The notes under the pieces were generated by a model that made no database searches, was not told the origin of the DNA, and was given only the letters and a program-made list of their open reading frames with translations. From assembly GCA_025354985.1 (NCBI GenBank), contig JANXLU010000066.1, positions 62,001 to 126,000 on the forward strand: a stretch of 64,000 bases of DNA, read 5' to 3'. This DNA is from Chloroflexota bacterium (GTDB taxonomy: Bacteria; Chloroflexota; Anaerolineae; J036; Brachytrichaceae). Each line of letters begins with the position of its first letter. Position 1 is the stretch's first letter. Made by a program: the position numbers and the translations under genes. This document shows, piece after piece, positions 36,016 to 44,561 of the stretch.

Positions 36016-36042
36016 AGTGTAACATCCGGCTATTCATGTCAA
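36016..36042. promoter_or_regulatory. overlapping divergent promoters of SDR and amidohydrolase genes
   Basis: Minus strand: perfect -35 TTGACA (36037-36042), 15-nt spacer, -10 TACACT (36016-36021), then 10 nt to ATG 36005. Plus strand: TAACAT (36020-36025), 10 nt before ATG 36036. The two -10 elements share bases, so the two directions should compete. Neither gene has a Shine-Dalgarno. Confidence 0.55.
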
Positions 36043-37463
36043 CGTCAGATTCCGCACAACAGTCAATCCCGGAGCCATTTCCAAAGAATGGCGTAATAGA
36101 TACGATCATCAGGCACGCCACTGTAATTACGCAGAATGACCAGAGGACTGCAATTAAGGACGGAGCGGTAGCCATTCATCACGGTCAGATCGTGTCGGTT
36201 GGCGCTGATACGATGGTTTCGGGATCATACTCCGCCATGCGCGAAATCGATGCGTCCAATAGACCGCTCTTTCCCGGTCTCGTCAATACTCACACGCACC
36301 TGTTTCAATCAGCGGTAAAGGGACTGGGTGAGGACTTGCCGTTAGGTGACTGGCTTCGTCAGGTCACTGTTCCGACATCGCAGGCCATGACTGCGGACGA
36401 GCTTTATATATTTGCACTGCTCAGCTGTGTGGAAAATATTCGCAGCGGGGCCACGACGATCAACGAGTTTTCGTATCCGCTACCAGATTCCAACATGCAT
36501 GCCGCGGCAATTCGCGCGATGAACGCAAGTGGATTGCGGGGCAGGTATTCACGCGGAATTGTGGACGGCGGTGAGGAATTTGGCTCGAGCCCCAGGTTTA
36601 TCCGCCCAATCGAGCAAAGCCTGGCGCATGTGCGCCAACTGCGAACGGAAGCACATTCTCAAGGTGGACTGATTGACGTGGGCGTGGCGATCGGGATCAT
36701 ATGGGGTATGACCGAGCACGGACTGCGCGCGATTCGGGCGTTTGCAAATGACACGGGCGTCCCGGTCTCTATGCATGTTAATGAAGTTCCTTTTGATGCG
36801 GAATGCTCATTCACGGCGTGGGGTAAATCGACCGTGCCGATGCTTGAGTCCACAGGGCTGCTTGGGCCCGATTTCCTGCCTGTGCACTGCGTACATATGT
36901 CAGCCGAAGATATACACACATTTGCAAGGCATGGCGTGCCGGTCAGTTATAACGCAGTGAGCAACATGATCTTGGGATCGGGAATTCCGCCAATTGCCGA
37001 AATGATGCGGGCGGGCATAAACGTCTGTATTGCCACGGACGGCTCCGGGAGTAATAACAGCAATGACATGCTCGAGTCGCTAAAATTTAGCGCGCTTTTA
37101 CAGCGAGCAGCGTGTCGCGATGCTGCCGTTGTTACGGCTCCGACTGCCGTTGATTGGGCAACCCGCAATGGCGCGCGCGCGATGAATATGTTTGACAAGG
37201 TCGGGTCCATCGAGGTTGGCAAGCGGGCGGACATGTTCATTTTTGATTCCGCGACCGCCAAGTCCACGCCGTTGCATGATCCGATCGCGACACTGGTCCA
37301 TTCGTCCTCACCGGCAAACATGCATATGGTCATGGTTGACGGGAACGTTTTGCTCGAACATGGTCGGCTGACACGATTGGATGAGGCAAAATTGATTCAG
37401 GATGCGCAGCAAATGTCCGCTGCCTTATCGCAGCGCTGCGGCACGCATAGCTTATTGCGATAG
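36036..37463 (+). CDS. ATZ/TRZ-type amidohydrolase (TrzA/SsnA-like)
   Basis: 475-residue metal hydrolase. All ligands of this subgroup are present: HTHLF (HxH), HVNEVPFD, HCVHM and ATDGSGSNNSNDM with the catalytic Asp. Relatives deaminate or dechlorinate N-heterocycles (melamine, atrazine, guanine, 8-oxoguanine, S-adenosylhomocysteine). The frame runs upstream to 35865, but that part overlaps the SDR; ATG 36036 is preferred because a -10 element lies 10 nt before it. It starts the plus-strand pair with the flavin oxidoreductase gene 66 nt downstream. Confidence 0.92.
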   Translation: MSTSDSAQQSIPEPFPKNGVIDTIIRHATVITQNDQRTAIKDGAVAIHHGQIVSVGADTMVSGSYSAMREIDASNRPLFPGLVNTHTHLFQSAVKGLGEDLPLGDWLRQVTVPTSQAMTADELYIFALLSCVENIRSGATTINEFSYPLPDSNMHAAAIRAMNASGLRGRYSRGIVDGGEEFGSSPRFIRPIEQSLAHVRQLRTEAHSQGGLIDVGVAIGIIWGMTEHGLRAIRAFANDTGVPVSMHVNEVPFDAECSFTAWGKSTVPMLESTGLLGPDFLPVHCVHMSAEDIHTFARHGVPVSYNAVSNMILGSGIPPIAEMMRAGINVCIATDGSGSNNSNDMLESLKFSALLQRAACRDAAVVTAPTAVDWATRNGARAMNMFDKVGSIEVGKRADMFIFDSATAKSTPLHDPIATLVHSSSPANMHMVMVDGNVLLEHGRLTRLDEAKLIQDAQQMSAALSQRCGTHSLLR

Positions 37464-37529
37464 TTGCGATAACAATTTGGTTGGAAGTTTGGTCGCATAC
37501 AAAAAATGACGCCATTGCGGAAAAACGAT

Positions 37530-38501
37530 ATGGAATTAGGATTGCAGATATTTCCCAGTATGTCGGTCACCGACATCATCACGATTGCATGTGAAGCCGA
37601 ACGTCTTGGATATAACCAGTGTTTGCTCGCGGACGAAGGATTTCTACCGGACCCATATGTCGCGCTGGGTGCAATTGCGGTTCAAACCTCCCGAATCAAA
37701 CTTGGGCCCGTGACAAACGGCTACACGCGGCATCCGGCGGCAAGCGCAATTGCGATGGCAACGTTGCATGAATTGTCAGCCGGTCGTGCGTTGGTGACAC
37801 TGGTGGCGGGTGGGGCGATTGTTCTTAAGCCGATGGGGATCCCGCGTGACATGCCGCTGATCGTTGTCAAAGAAACCATTGAAATCATGCGAAGTTTGTG
37901 GAGTGGTGAACGCATAACTTGGAAAGGTGATCGCTACAGCCTTGATGGTGCGCGATCTGGAATGGGTCAGCAAACGATACCGATTTGGGTCGCGGCGCGC
38001 GGGCCAAAGATGATTGAGCAGGCGGCGGAATTAGCGGATGGGGTTTGGCTCATGGGCAAAGCCGACTTGCTGCCTGCACTGAAAATTGTTGATTTAGCAA
38101 AAACCAAGCGGCAGCTTACAAGGCCGGCGCTGCGAGTATTTCAGGATCAGGTGGCCAATACTCCGGCATTGATGGAGGATGCCCGCGTTGTGTGCACGTT
38201 TTTGTTAAACGATTCGCCACCGCGTTTGGCGCAGGCCCTGGGAATTTCAGATGAAAAACTAAGTGCGATCAAGCAAACCTTTGCTGAAAAGGGAGTTGCC
38301 AGCGCGGCGGCTCTGGTGGACAACGCGCTTATGCGGCAGCTTGTCATTTGCGGTACCGACCGGGAATGTGCCGCCGAAATGGACGAGCTTGAACAAACAC
38401 ACAAATTGGACGCGTTGGTCATCAACATCATGTCCACTGACCTTGAGACGAATTTGAAAAGTCTGCGTGATGTGGCGATGATGGCGAAATTGGGTTCCTA
38501 A
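37530..38501 (+). CDS. LLM-class flavin-dependent oxidoreductase
   Basis: Luciferase-like TIM-barrel flavoprotein (FMN or F420). It starts MELGLQIFPSMSVTDIITIACEAERLGYNQCLLADEGF and contains the typical GPVTNGYTRHPAASAIAMATLHELSAGRALVTLVAGG segment of the methylene-tetrahydromethanopterin reductase-like branch. About 323 residues. An in-frame ATG at 37506 is 8 codons upstream; neither has a strong Shine-Dalgarno, and homologues start at MELGLQ. Pairs with the upstream amidohydrolase. Confidence 0.9.
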   Translation: MELGLQIFPSMSVTDIITIACEAERLGYNQCLLADEGFLPDPYVALGAIAVQTSRIKLGPVTNGYTRHPAASAIAMATLHELSAGRALVTLVAGGAIVLKPMGIPRDMPLIVVKETIEIMRSLWSGERITWKGDRYSLDGARSGMGQQTIPIWVAARGPKMIEQAAELADGVWLMGKADLLPALKIVDLAKTKRQLTRPALRVFQDQVANTPALMEDARVVCTFLLNDSPPRLAQALGISDEKLSAIKQTFAEKGVASAAALVDNALMRQLVICGTDRECAAEMDELEQTHKLDALVINIMSTDLETNLKSLRDVAMMAKLGS

Positions 38502-38529
38502 ATCATCCCGCACAGAACCGAAGCACGCG

Positions 38530-39381
38530 TTAGTGACGACCAAGTATCGTGTCGTTTGGTTCTTCGCCAACAATCTCCAGGACGGGCGCACCATTTCGTG
38601 TGACCCAAGTGCCACAGGTGCCACCCCGTTCGCTCGTGCCGATGTCGACTTCTGTTCCGTCAAATCGGAGCGCGGGCTTGTACCATTTGTACACTTGCTC
38701 GGCCTCACCCGCAATGTAATGCGCGATGAGCGACCGACGGAAGCGATTTGCCGTTTGATTTGGAAGACTGCCGTGTACGAGCTGGCCGTTAAAGAAAAGC
38801 ACGTCTCCCGCCTTCATGGGAACATTGACGGCGTGGTGCCCTTCTGCGAGCGCGACGGTCACGTCTGTAAAGCTCGTGCTCGTGTCTGCCGGCACAGTGC
38901 ACAGTATCGGCCATTGGTGGCTTCCGGGAACGACCTGAAGGCAGCCGTTTTCCGTGTCACAGTCATCGAGCGCAAGCCAGGCCGCGATGCAGGTCCCGGG
39001 CGAAACCCGGAGATAAAAATTGTCCTGGTGGAGAGCCTGGCCTCGCGCTCCTGCAGGCTTAAAGTACATCATGGTCTGAACTGCGTAAGGCGAAATGCCC
39101 ATCAAGTCCGACAGTACGTGATTGAGCCGCGGGTCCAGAAGCCAGTTGAGGCTGGTTGCGTCGCGCCGGTGCATTTGCATCAGGCGCGGCCACTTGACGA
39201 GAGGATCTGCGCCTGATACTGTTGACGTGTCATTCAAGTCCTGGTTCTCGGCGGCGCTTTCGCGCTCATGCATCGCCATATAATGCCGCAGAAGGAGATC
39301 GACTTCTTCACCGGAATACAAGCCGGGGATCAGTGCATATCCATTTTGGTCAAACCCACGTTTGTTGGTCATGATTGACAT
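38530..39381 (-). CDS. phytanoyl-CoA dioxygenase (PhyH) family protein
   Basis: Fe(II)/2-oxoglutarate-dependent oxygenase fold. Iron ligands are in LHQDNFYLRV (HxD) and GQLVHGSLPNQTANRFRRSLIAHYI (distal His, with the Arg that binds 2-oxoglutarate). QVVPGSHQWP is a PhyH hallmark. The frame extends to 39501, but ATG 39381 (MSIMTNKRGFDQNGYALIPGLYS) has a nearby AAAGGGAT and matches homologue starts. It is the last gene of the second ABC operon, 6 nt after the permease. Substrate unknown; relatives hydroxylate lipids, halogenated or amino compounds. Confidence 0.92.
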   Translation of the reverse strand: MSIMTNKRGFDQNGYALIPGLYSGEEVDLLLRHYMAMHERESAAENQDLNDTSTVSGADPLVKWPRLMQMHRRDATSLNWLLDPRLNHVLSDLMGISPYAVQTMMYFKPAGARGQALHQDNFYLRVSPGTCIAAWLALDDCDTENGCLQVVPGSHQWPILCTVPADTSTSFTDVTVALAEGHHAVNVPMKAGDVLFFNGQLVHGSLPNQTANRFRRSLIAHYIAGEAEQVYKWYKPALRFDGTEVDIGTSERGGTCGTWVTRNGAPVLEIVGEEPNDTILGRH

Positions 39382-39386
39382 CGATT

Positions 39387-40241
39387 TTATCCCTTTATTG
39401 ACCCGGCCAATAGACCGCGCATAAACAACTTGCCAAGCACAAGGTAAACAAATATGGTTGGGAAAGCCGCGATGAGCGCCCCAGCCATCTGCACATTCCA
39501 CTTGGTGTAGAGACTTCCGGCAAGATTCTGGACGGAAACCATGACCGGTGAAAGATTGGGATTACTTAGCACGATCACGCCGATGATAAAGTCATTCCAG
39601 ATGCTGGTGAATTGCCAAAGCAACACAACAGCAAACGCCGGCGCCGCCAATGGCAACAAAATACGGGCATATATATTCCAAAAGCCGCAGCCATCAATTT
39701 TTGCGGCGTCCATCAGTTCGTTTGGCACCCCGGCGTAGTAACTGCGAAACATCAGTGCACAGATCGGGATGCCAAAAATGCAATGAACAAAAATCAGCCC
39801 GGCAGGCTTGCCATACAGACCGATGCGCACAAGCATTTGGACCATGGGTATCAAAACACCTTGATATGGCAGGAACATGCCAAACAGAAACAAAAGGAAT
39901 AACAGATTTGATCCCTTGAATTTCCACTTGGCAAACACGTAGCCATTTAGCGAGCCCATCAGAGAGGAAATGATGGAGGCGGGTACGGTAATCCAAATGC
40001 TATTGACGAATCCGCTGCCGATTTTCCCTTCTGTCCACGCGCTGACGAATCCATCGATTGTGGGTTTGATCGGCAGCATCCACATGCGGGCGGTGGTCAC
40101 TTCTTCAAAGTTCTTGATACTGGTGACCAGCAGCATGTAGATCGGCATGAGGAACCAAAGAGCGGCAACGACCAGAAAGGCATATGTAAAAATTCGACCG
40201 ATGGTTAAGGGCTTGCGGTGCAGCGTTCCAGTCGCCGTCAT
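39387..40241 (-). CDS. sugar-type ABC importer permease, MalG-like
   Basis: 284-residue permease with six transmembrane helices and EAA loop ELMDAAKIDGCGFWNIYARILLPLAAPA. The frame runs on upstream to 40532 as a shadow of the partner gene; ATG 40241 overlaps that gene's stop by ATGA. Second importer in the cluster, again without an ATPase gene. Confidence 0.93.
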   Translation of the reverse strand: MTATGTLHRKPLTIGRIFTYAFLVVAALWFLMPIYMLLVTSIKNFEEVTTARMWMLPIKPTIDGFVSAWTEGKIGSGFVNSIWITVPASIISSLMGSLNGYVFAKWKFKGSNLLFLLFLFGMFLPYQGVLIPMVQMLVRIGLYGKPAGLIFVHCIFGIPICALMFRSYYAGVPNELMDAAKIDGCGFWNIYARILLPLAAPAFAVVLLWQFTSIWNDFIIGVIVLSNPNLSPVMVSVQNLAGSLYTKWNVQMAGALIAAFPTIFVYLVLGKLFMRGLLAGSIKG

Positions 40242-41158
40242 TGCTCCACCTCCTTGCGTGTGCTGATCAGATATGGAACAACAAGAACGGATGAAATGAT
40301 GATCATAACTGCGCCAATAACCGCACTCAACGAATATCGATCCGCCAAAAAGGTTTGTTCGAACATATGCAGCGCAAGCGTATCGGTTGAGAAGGCCTGT
40401 CCACTCCCGCTCATCGCCGCAATAATGTCGAATGCTCGAATTGCACCCATACCAGTCAGCACTATGGCCGTGAAAGTGATTCCAGAGAGCATCGGAATAA
40501 TGATGTGACGATAAAGCGTTACCTGACCACACCCGTCGATCATGGCGGCCTCGCGAACTTCATTCGAAATTCCGCGCAGCCCGGCCAAATACAACGCCAT
40601 TATGTAACCCACAAATTGCCAGGATGCCGCGATGGTAATAAACATCACGCCAAACGTCGGGTGGCTGTACCAAAGGGACTTAAACGCGCCAAGTCCAGCG
40701 CCATCAAGCAGCAGGTTTAGACCAGCATCCGGCCGCATGATCCATTTCCAAGCCACACCCGTGACAATCGCGGATACCGCAAATGGAAAAATGAAAATGG
40801 TTCGGAAAATTGACTCGCCCTTGATTTGTTGGTCAAGAAACGCCGCTAGAAGGAATCCAAACACCAGACATTGTGCGATAAATCCAAACGCATACATTGC
40901 CAGATTTCGCAAGTCGGTCAGGAACCGGCTGTTTTCGAGCATTATTCGCCAATTCTGCAGCGCAACAAAGGTGAAATCGGGTATTGAACTGTTCCAATTG
41001 ACCGCGGAGATCCATATCGTCCATCCGATAAAGCTGTAAATAAAAACAGCCACCGCAACGATAGAAGGTATGAGTACCAGCACTGCCATTAGCATGTCGC
41101 GGCTGGGCTTAACCCGGGGTTTGGCCTGCACGGCAGGCCTGGAGATGGCTAGATTCAT
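40238..41158 (-). CDS. sugar-type ABC importer permease, MalF-like
   Basis: 306-residue permease. The EAA loop is EVREAAMIDGCGQVTLYRHIIIPML. The N-terminus (MNLAISRPAVQAKPRVKPSRDM) is cytoplasmic and basic, followed by the first helix MAVLVLIPSIVAVAVFIYSF (in part). The start is 60 nt downstream of the binding-protein stop, across an intrinsic terminator. Confidence 0.93.
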   Translation of the reverse strand: MNLAISRPAVQAKPRVKPSRDMLMAVLVLIPSIVAVAVFIYSFIGWTIWISAVNWNSSIPDFTFVALQNWRIMLENSRFLTDLRNLAMYAFGFIAQCLVFGFLLAAFLDQQIKGESIFRTIFIFPFAVSAIVTGVAWKWIMRPDAGLNLLLDGAGLGAFKSLWYSHPTFGVMFITIAASWQFVGYIMALYLAGLRGISNEVREAAMIDGCGQVTLYRHIIIPMLSGITFTAIVLTGMGAIRAFDIIAAMSGSGQAFSTDTLALHMFEQTFLADRYSLSAVIGAVMIIISSVLVVPYLISTRKEVEQ

Positions 41159-41162
41159 ATGG

Positions 41163-41205
41163 GAAAAAAAACCGCCACCCCGCCGATTGAGACGGGATGG
41201 CGGTT
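41163..41205 (-). terminator. intrinsic terminator between binding protein and permeases
   Basis: On the minus strand AACCGCCATCCCG pairs with CGGGGTGGCGGTT (one bulge), followed by eight T (plus positions 41163-41170). It lies within the operon, 12 nt after the binding-protein stop. It should let only part of transcription pass into the permease genes, giving more binding protein than permease. Confidence 0.85.
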
Positions 41206-41218
41206 AATTTAGTCCTAC

Positions 41219-42532
41219 TTATTTATAGCCGGCAACCTTGGCTGCATCCACCAGTTTTTGGTGAGCTCCAGCCACGTCCTTTGTCGTTACAAATTCGGCA
41301 ATCACGTTGTTGTAATCGTTCACGAAGCTTTCCTTTGCTGCAGCACCATGCACGATTGATCCAGCGATCTTGTTTGTCGCAAAGTCTGATATCGCCTGCT
41401 TTTGATAGGAGTCATACTTCGATAGATCCGCATCCTTGCGCGCCGGGATGGAACCCTTGAGCGGATTGAATGCGTCCTGCCCGGCCTTGCTGCCACACAA
41501 CTTTAGCCAGTTGATCACGTTATCTTTGTTCTTGACGCCCTTTGGCAGGCCAAAGCTGTCGGAAAGTGCCAGGAAAATTCCCTTGGTGCCAGGAGCCGGC
41601 GCCCAACCCCAGTCGGTAAAATTCTTGCTCTTGTAGAAGCCGTTGGTCCAGTCGCCCATGATGTCGGAAGCGGCCTTGCCTTCCACGACGAGTGGATCTG
41701 TCGCACCCCAATCCAGCGCCGCATAGTTGGGAACTGAGTAGTCGAGCATCTTTTTCAGAGTTTCAAAGCTGGACTTGATTTTTGCGTCGCCCCAGCTCGT
41801 GGCACCTGAAAATAGTCCCATATAGCCGTCATAGCCCAGGGTGGCCAAGGCTATATTTTCAAATTCGTGACCTTGAAAGCCAGCGCCAGACCCCGACATT
41901 GCGGCCATGGGTATTCCCTTGGCCTTGAGCTTTTCAGCGATTGAGAAATACTCATCCCATGTGGCGGGCGCTGCGTTCTGGCCAATTTGGCCAAATAGCT
42001 TGGTGTTGTACCAAATTACATTGCTGCGATGAATATTCACGGGCACGGAATAGGCATTCCCTTTATCAGAGGCCAGCGCGATGACGCCAGGCGGGAACGA
42101 ATCGTTCCAACCTTCAGACTTGTAAAGGTCGTTGAGATTTTCCATTTTGTCGGCCACCGCCCACGTATCAATGAGCTCGCGACCAAGATGAACTTGAAAC
42201 GAGTCGGGTGGATCGCCACCAAGCATGCGCGTCTTTAATACCGCCTTGGCGTTCCCGCCTGCGCCAGAACCGCCGGCGATTGCGGCGTTGATGATTTCCA
42301 CGCCCGGGTAACTCTTCTTATAAATGTCATACATGGCATTAAGGCCATCGACCTCGCCGCCATTGGTCCACCAGGAGAAGATTTCCAGCTTTCCACTAGC
42401 CGTAGCTGGTGCGCCCGCCGGACCCTTCGCGGGTGCCGCTGCCGTTGGCGCTCCGCACGCCGCCAACGCTGCGGCGCCGGCACCGAGGCCGACTGTCGCA
42501 AGGAATTTTCGTCTCGTGATTGTGTTTTTCAT
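41219..42532 (-). CDS. ABC importer solute-binding protein with Tat-like lipoprotein signal
   Basis: 437-residue sugar-type binding protein. The signal MKNTITRRKFLATVGLGAGAAALAACG has an RRKFL Tat motif and a lipobox (ALAAC), so it may be exported folded and lipid-anchored. The mature part (FSWWTNGGEVDGLNAMYDIYKKSYPGVEI, WYNTKLFGQIG, DIMGDWTNGFYKS) is of the family 1 carbohydrate type. A strong Shine-Dalgarno (AAGGAGAAAG) precedes ATG. It opens the second importer operon. Confidence 0.93.
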   Translation of the reverse strand: MKNTITRRKFLATVGLGAGAAALAACGAPTAAAPAKGPAGAPATASGKLEIFSWWTNGGEVDGLNAMYDIYKKSYPGVEIINAAIAGGSGAGGNAKAVLKTRMLGGDPPDSFQVHLGRELIDTWAVADKMENLNDLYKSEGWNDSFPPGVIALASDKGNAYSVPVNIHRSNVIWYNTKLFGQIGQNAAPATWDEYFSIAEKLKAKGIPMAAMSGSGAGFQGHEFENIALATLGYDGYMGLFSGATSWGDAKIKSSFETLKKMLDYSVPNYAALDWGATDPLVVEGKAASDIMGDWTNGFYKSKNFTDWGWAPAPGTKGIFLALSDSFGLPKGVKNKDNVINWLKLCGSKAGQDAFNPLKGSIPARKDADLSKYDSYQKQAISDFATNKIAGSIVHGAAAKESFVNDYNNVIAEFVTTKDVAGAHQKLVDAAKVAGYK

Positions 42533-42692
42533 TTGTTCTCTTTCTCCTTTCTTTTATTGGTGTTCGTCTTGGAACCTTCGCATTGGTCGCGTCATGCCCA
42601 AAAACGGATGCTCGGTTGGGCACCAAAGACCATCGTGTACGAGCCCAAACCAGTACTATCCGCTGGTCCTGCTATCTGCACCAGTAGGGGAT

Positions 42693-42741
42693 TCGTATAC
42701 GATTACACAAGTATTAAATGCGCGGAACCCGGTTTTGTCAA
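42693..42741 (-). promoter_or_regulatory. promoter and operator-like palindrome of second ABC operon
   Basis: Minus strand: perfect -35 TTGACA (plus 42736-42741), 17-nt spacer, -10 TTTAAT (42713-42718). About 10 nt downstream of the -10 lies TCGTATACGA (42693-42702), a perfect 10-bp palindrome in the right place for a repressor. The remaining untranslated stretch down to ATG 42532 shows nothing else. No regulator gene is adjacent. Confidence 0.7.
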
Positions 42742-42837
42742 GGAACGTTGGGGATTTCCCGACGGCGTGGCAGGGCACAATGAGCACCGGCTCTTATCCG
42801 GCGCATTCTTCATAGAGTTGGAAGCTATCTGAAGGAC

Positions 42838-43197
42838 TTATGTCGTGCATTCGGTTTGAAATATTTGGGCCATCGACGGATCAAACGTTAGACACTCTCG
42901 TGTGCTTATTGCGAACCGTGTGGCAGAATTTACAGTAAGTGGGCTGGCTTGTTGGTCGATTTGCATAAGGGTTTGCCACTTTCCTGCGGCAAACGAGACA
43001 TGCGTGACCACCACGCATAGGATGGATCCCGAAACCGGCTGAACCAAACCGGCGTTCATTCGCAAGGCGAAGGTTTTGCCATAGCCGGAGGGGCCGACCA
43101 ACGACAGCAAACCACCTTCAACCAGAATCATATCGACATTGTCAACAACCCTGCGATGGCCGTATGTTTTGTTGAGGTTTTTGATTTGCAAATACAT
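42838..43197 (-). pseudogene. remnant of an ABC importer ATPase (MalK/UgpC type)
   Basis: The frame from 43197 begins YLQIKNLNKTYGHRRVVDNVDMILVEGG, the N-terminus of a sugar-type ABC ATPase. Walker A is altered (GPSGYGKTFALR instead of GPSGCGKTTLLR), and after ~60 residues (LVQPVSGSI) the sequence jumps to unrelated or C-terminal-like material (MQIDQQASPLTV...ATRFAIS, possibly from the region after the H-loop). Q-loop, signature motif, Walker B and H-loop are missing. It therefore cannot hydrolyse ATP and looks like an internally deleted relic of the second importer's ATPase gene. Confidence 0.75.
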
Positions 43198-43295
43198 CAG
43201 GCGCGTTTGGTTGTTGTCATCTACGCAGCCTCGGATACGTGTCTGCCGTGGTTTGCCCGGTCCCAGCTGGAAATGGTCGAAGTAGTGGACTATCT

Positions 43296-43397
43296 TTACC
43301 AGCATTGGCGGTTGGCCCGGCTGCTGACGCGGTGCTTTCGATTTGTAACGACGATTCCGATAACCAAACCCAAGCCGAAGGCCACGAACAAACACAT
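43296..43397 (-). CDS. possible 33-aa single-helix membrane peptide
   Basis: ATG 43397 opens a 33-codon frame with one hydrophobic helix (CLFVAFGLGLVIGIVV) followed by a strongly basic tail (TNRKHRVSSRANRQ). A stop lies eight codons upstream in frame. No Shine-Dalgarno was found. It could be a small membrane protein or a leftover of a decayed gene; coding status is uncertain. The remaining stretch 43398-43538 contains nothing else recognised. Confidence 0.3.
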   Translation of the reverse strand: MCLFVAFGLGLVIGIVVTNRKHRVSSRANRQCW

Positions 43398-43538
43398 TAA
43401 AATTGGTATTTCAATCAGTTAGTATCTGGTAAGCATTTCGTTGTGCCTGTTGAGATTGGCATCAGCACGATAATAAGAGTCGAAAAGTGGCGAAAAGGGT
43501 TCAAACAAGTCCCAGCAACAAATAGTTCACCCTCATCC

Positions 43539-44558
43539 ATGAAAACGATCGTCCTTGACCGCCCGGAGCACTTCACCCGACTCGAAACGTCTGAGCCTGG
43601 ACCGCTATTGCCTGGACAAGCACTTTTGCGCGTCCGAAGTATCGGGGTTTGTGGGACTGATCTCCATGGTTACATGGGAAGGCAACCGTTTTTCGAATAC
43701 CCGAGAATCATTGGACATGAGTTGGGTGCGGATGTGGTTGCAATAGCGGCGGATGTTACCAATGTCTCAGTCGGTGACCGCTGCTCTGTGCGGCCATATT
43801 TAACGTGTGGAATATGCATTGCTTGTCGCCGCGGCAAGTCCAATTGCTGCACAACCTTAAAGTGTCTTGGTGTACACACAGACGGAGGTATGCGGGATTT
43901 TATCGTGCTGCCCGCAAAAAATCTTCATGTGGCCAACGACCTTACTTATGATCAACTCGCGCTTGTTGAAACGCTGTGCATTGGTGGTCATGCGGTCGAT
44001 CGCTCCGTAGTACAACCGGATGAGCACGTTTTGGTGATTGGCGCGGGTCCGATCGGGCTGGGTGTGATTGAGTTTCTCCGGCAGGTTACGCCGAATATTA
44101 TCGTCATGGATGTAAGCACATCCCGGCTCAGCTTTTGCACCGAGCACCTTGGGATACATCGCACGGTCGTGGCCGGCGAGAATGCACTCCGCCAGGTCGA
44201 ATCCATGACCAATGGCGAATTGCCCACGGCGGTGTTCGACGCGACGGGCAACCCGGGCTCAATGATGTCCGCGTTTCAGTATGTCAGTCATGGCGGTCGT
44301 CTCGTATATGTTGGCTTATGTCAGGCGGACATAACATTTTCCGATCCATTTCTCCATCGACGCGAGATAACCTTGCTTGCCTCTCGAAATGCCGTTGCTG
44401 CCAATTTTGACAAAACCATTCGGTTGATCAAATCTGGTCGCATAGATACCCGGCCATGGATTACCCACAACGCGACGTTTGACACCGTAGTGGAAAACTT
44501 CCCTACCTGGCTGCGTCCGGATTCTGGCACTATTAAGGCCATGGTGCACTGGTCCTGA
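43539..44558 (+). CDS. zinc-dependent medium-chain alcohol/polyol dehydrogenase
   Basis: 339-residue MDR-family dehydrogenase. Catalytic zinc ligands are in GVCGTDLHGYMG (Cys) and IIGHELG (His-Glu). The structural zinc lobe has CGICIACRRGKSNCC. The NAD site is VLVIGAGPIGLGVIEFL. It belongs to the sorbitol/threonine/galactitol dehydrogenase branch; a polyol substrate would fit the nearby sugar-type importers. An in-frame start at 43443 exists, but ATG 43539 (MKTIVLDRPEHFTRLE) matches homologues. Ends 3 nt before the polysaccharide deacetylase gene. Confidence 0.92.
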   Translation: MKTIVLDRPEHFTRLETSEPGPLLPGQALLRVRSIGVCGTDLHGYMGRQPFFEYPRIIGHELGADVVAIAADVTNVSVGDRCSVRPYLTCGICIACRRGKSNCCTTLKCLGVHTDGGMRDFIVLPAKNLHVANDLTYDQLALVETLCIGGHAVDRSVVQPDEHVLVIGAGPIGLGVIEFLRQVTPNIIVMDVSTSRLSFCTEHLGIHRTVVAGENALRQVESMTNGELPTAVFDATGNPGSMMSAFQYVSHGGRLVYVGLCQADITFSDPFLHRREITLLASRNAVAANFDKTIRLIKSGRIDTRPWITHNATFDTVVENFPTWLRPDSGTIKAMVHWS

Positions 44559-44561
44559 GCT

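Noticed and set aside
38533-39216. 227-codon frame on the plus strand
   Set aside because: Antisense to the PhyH gene, whose iron and 2-oxoglutarate motifs are complete.
43198-43395. N-terminal part of the frame continuing into the ATPase remnant
   Set aside because: ABC ATPase homology starts at 43197; the upstream residues are basic, non-conserved in appearance and in a different frame from the small membrane ORF.
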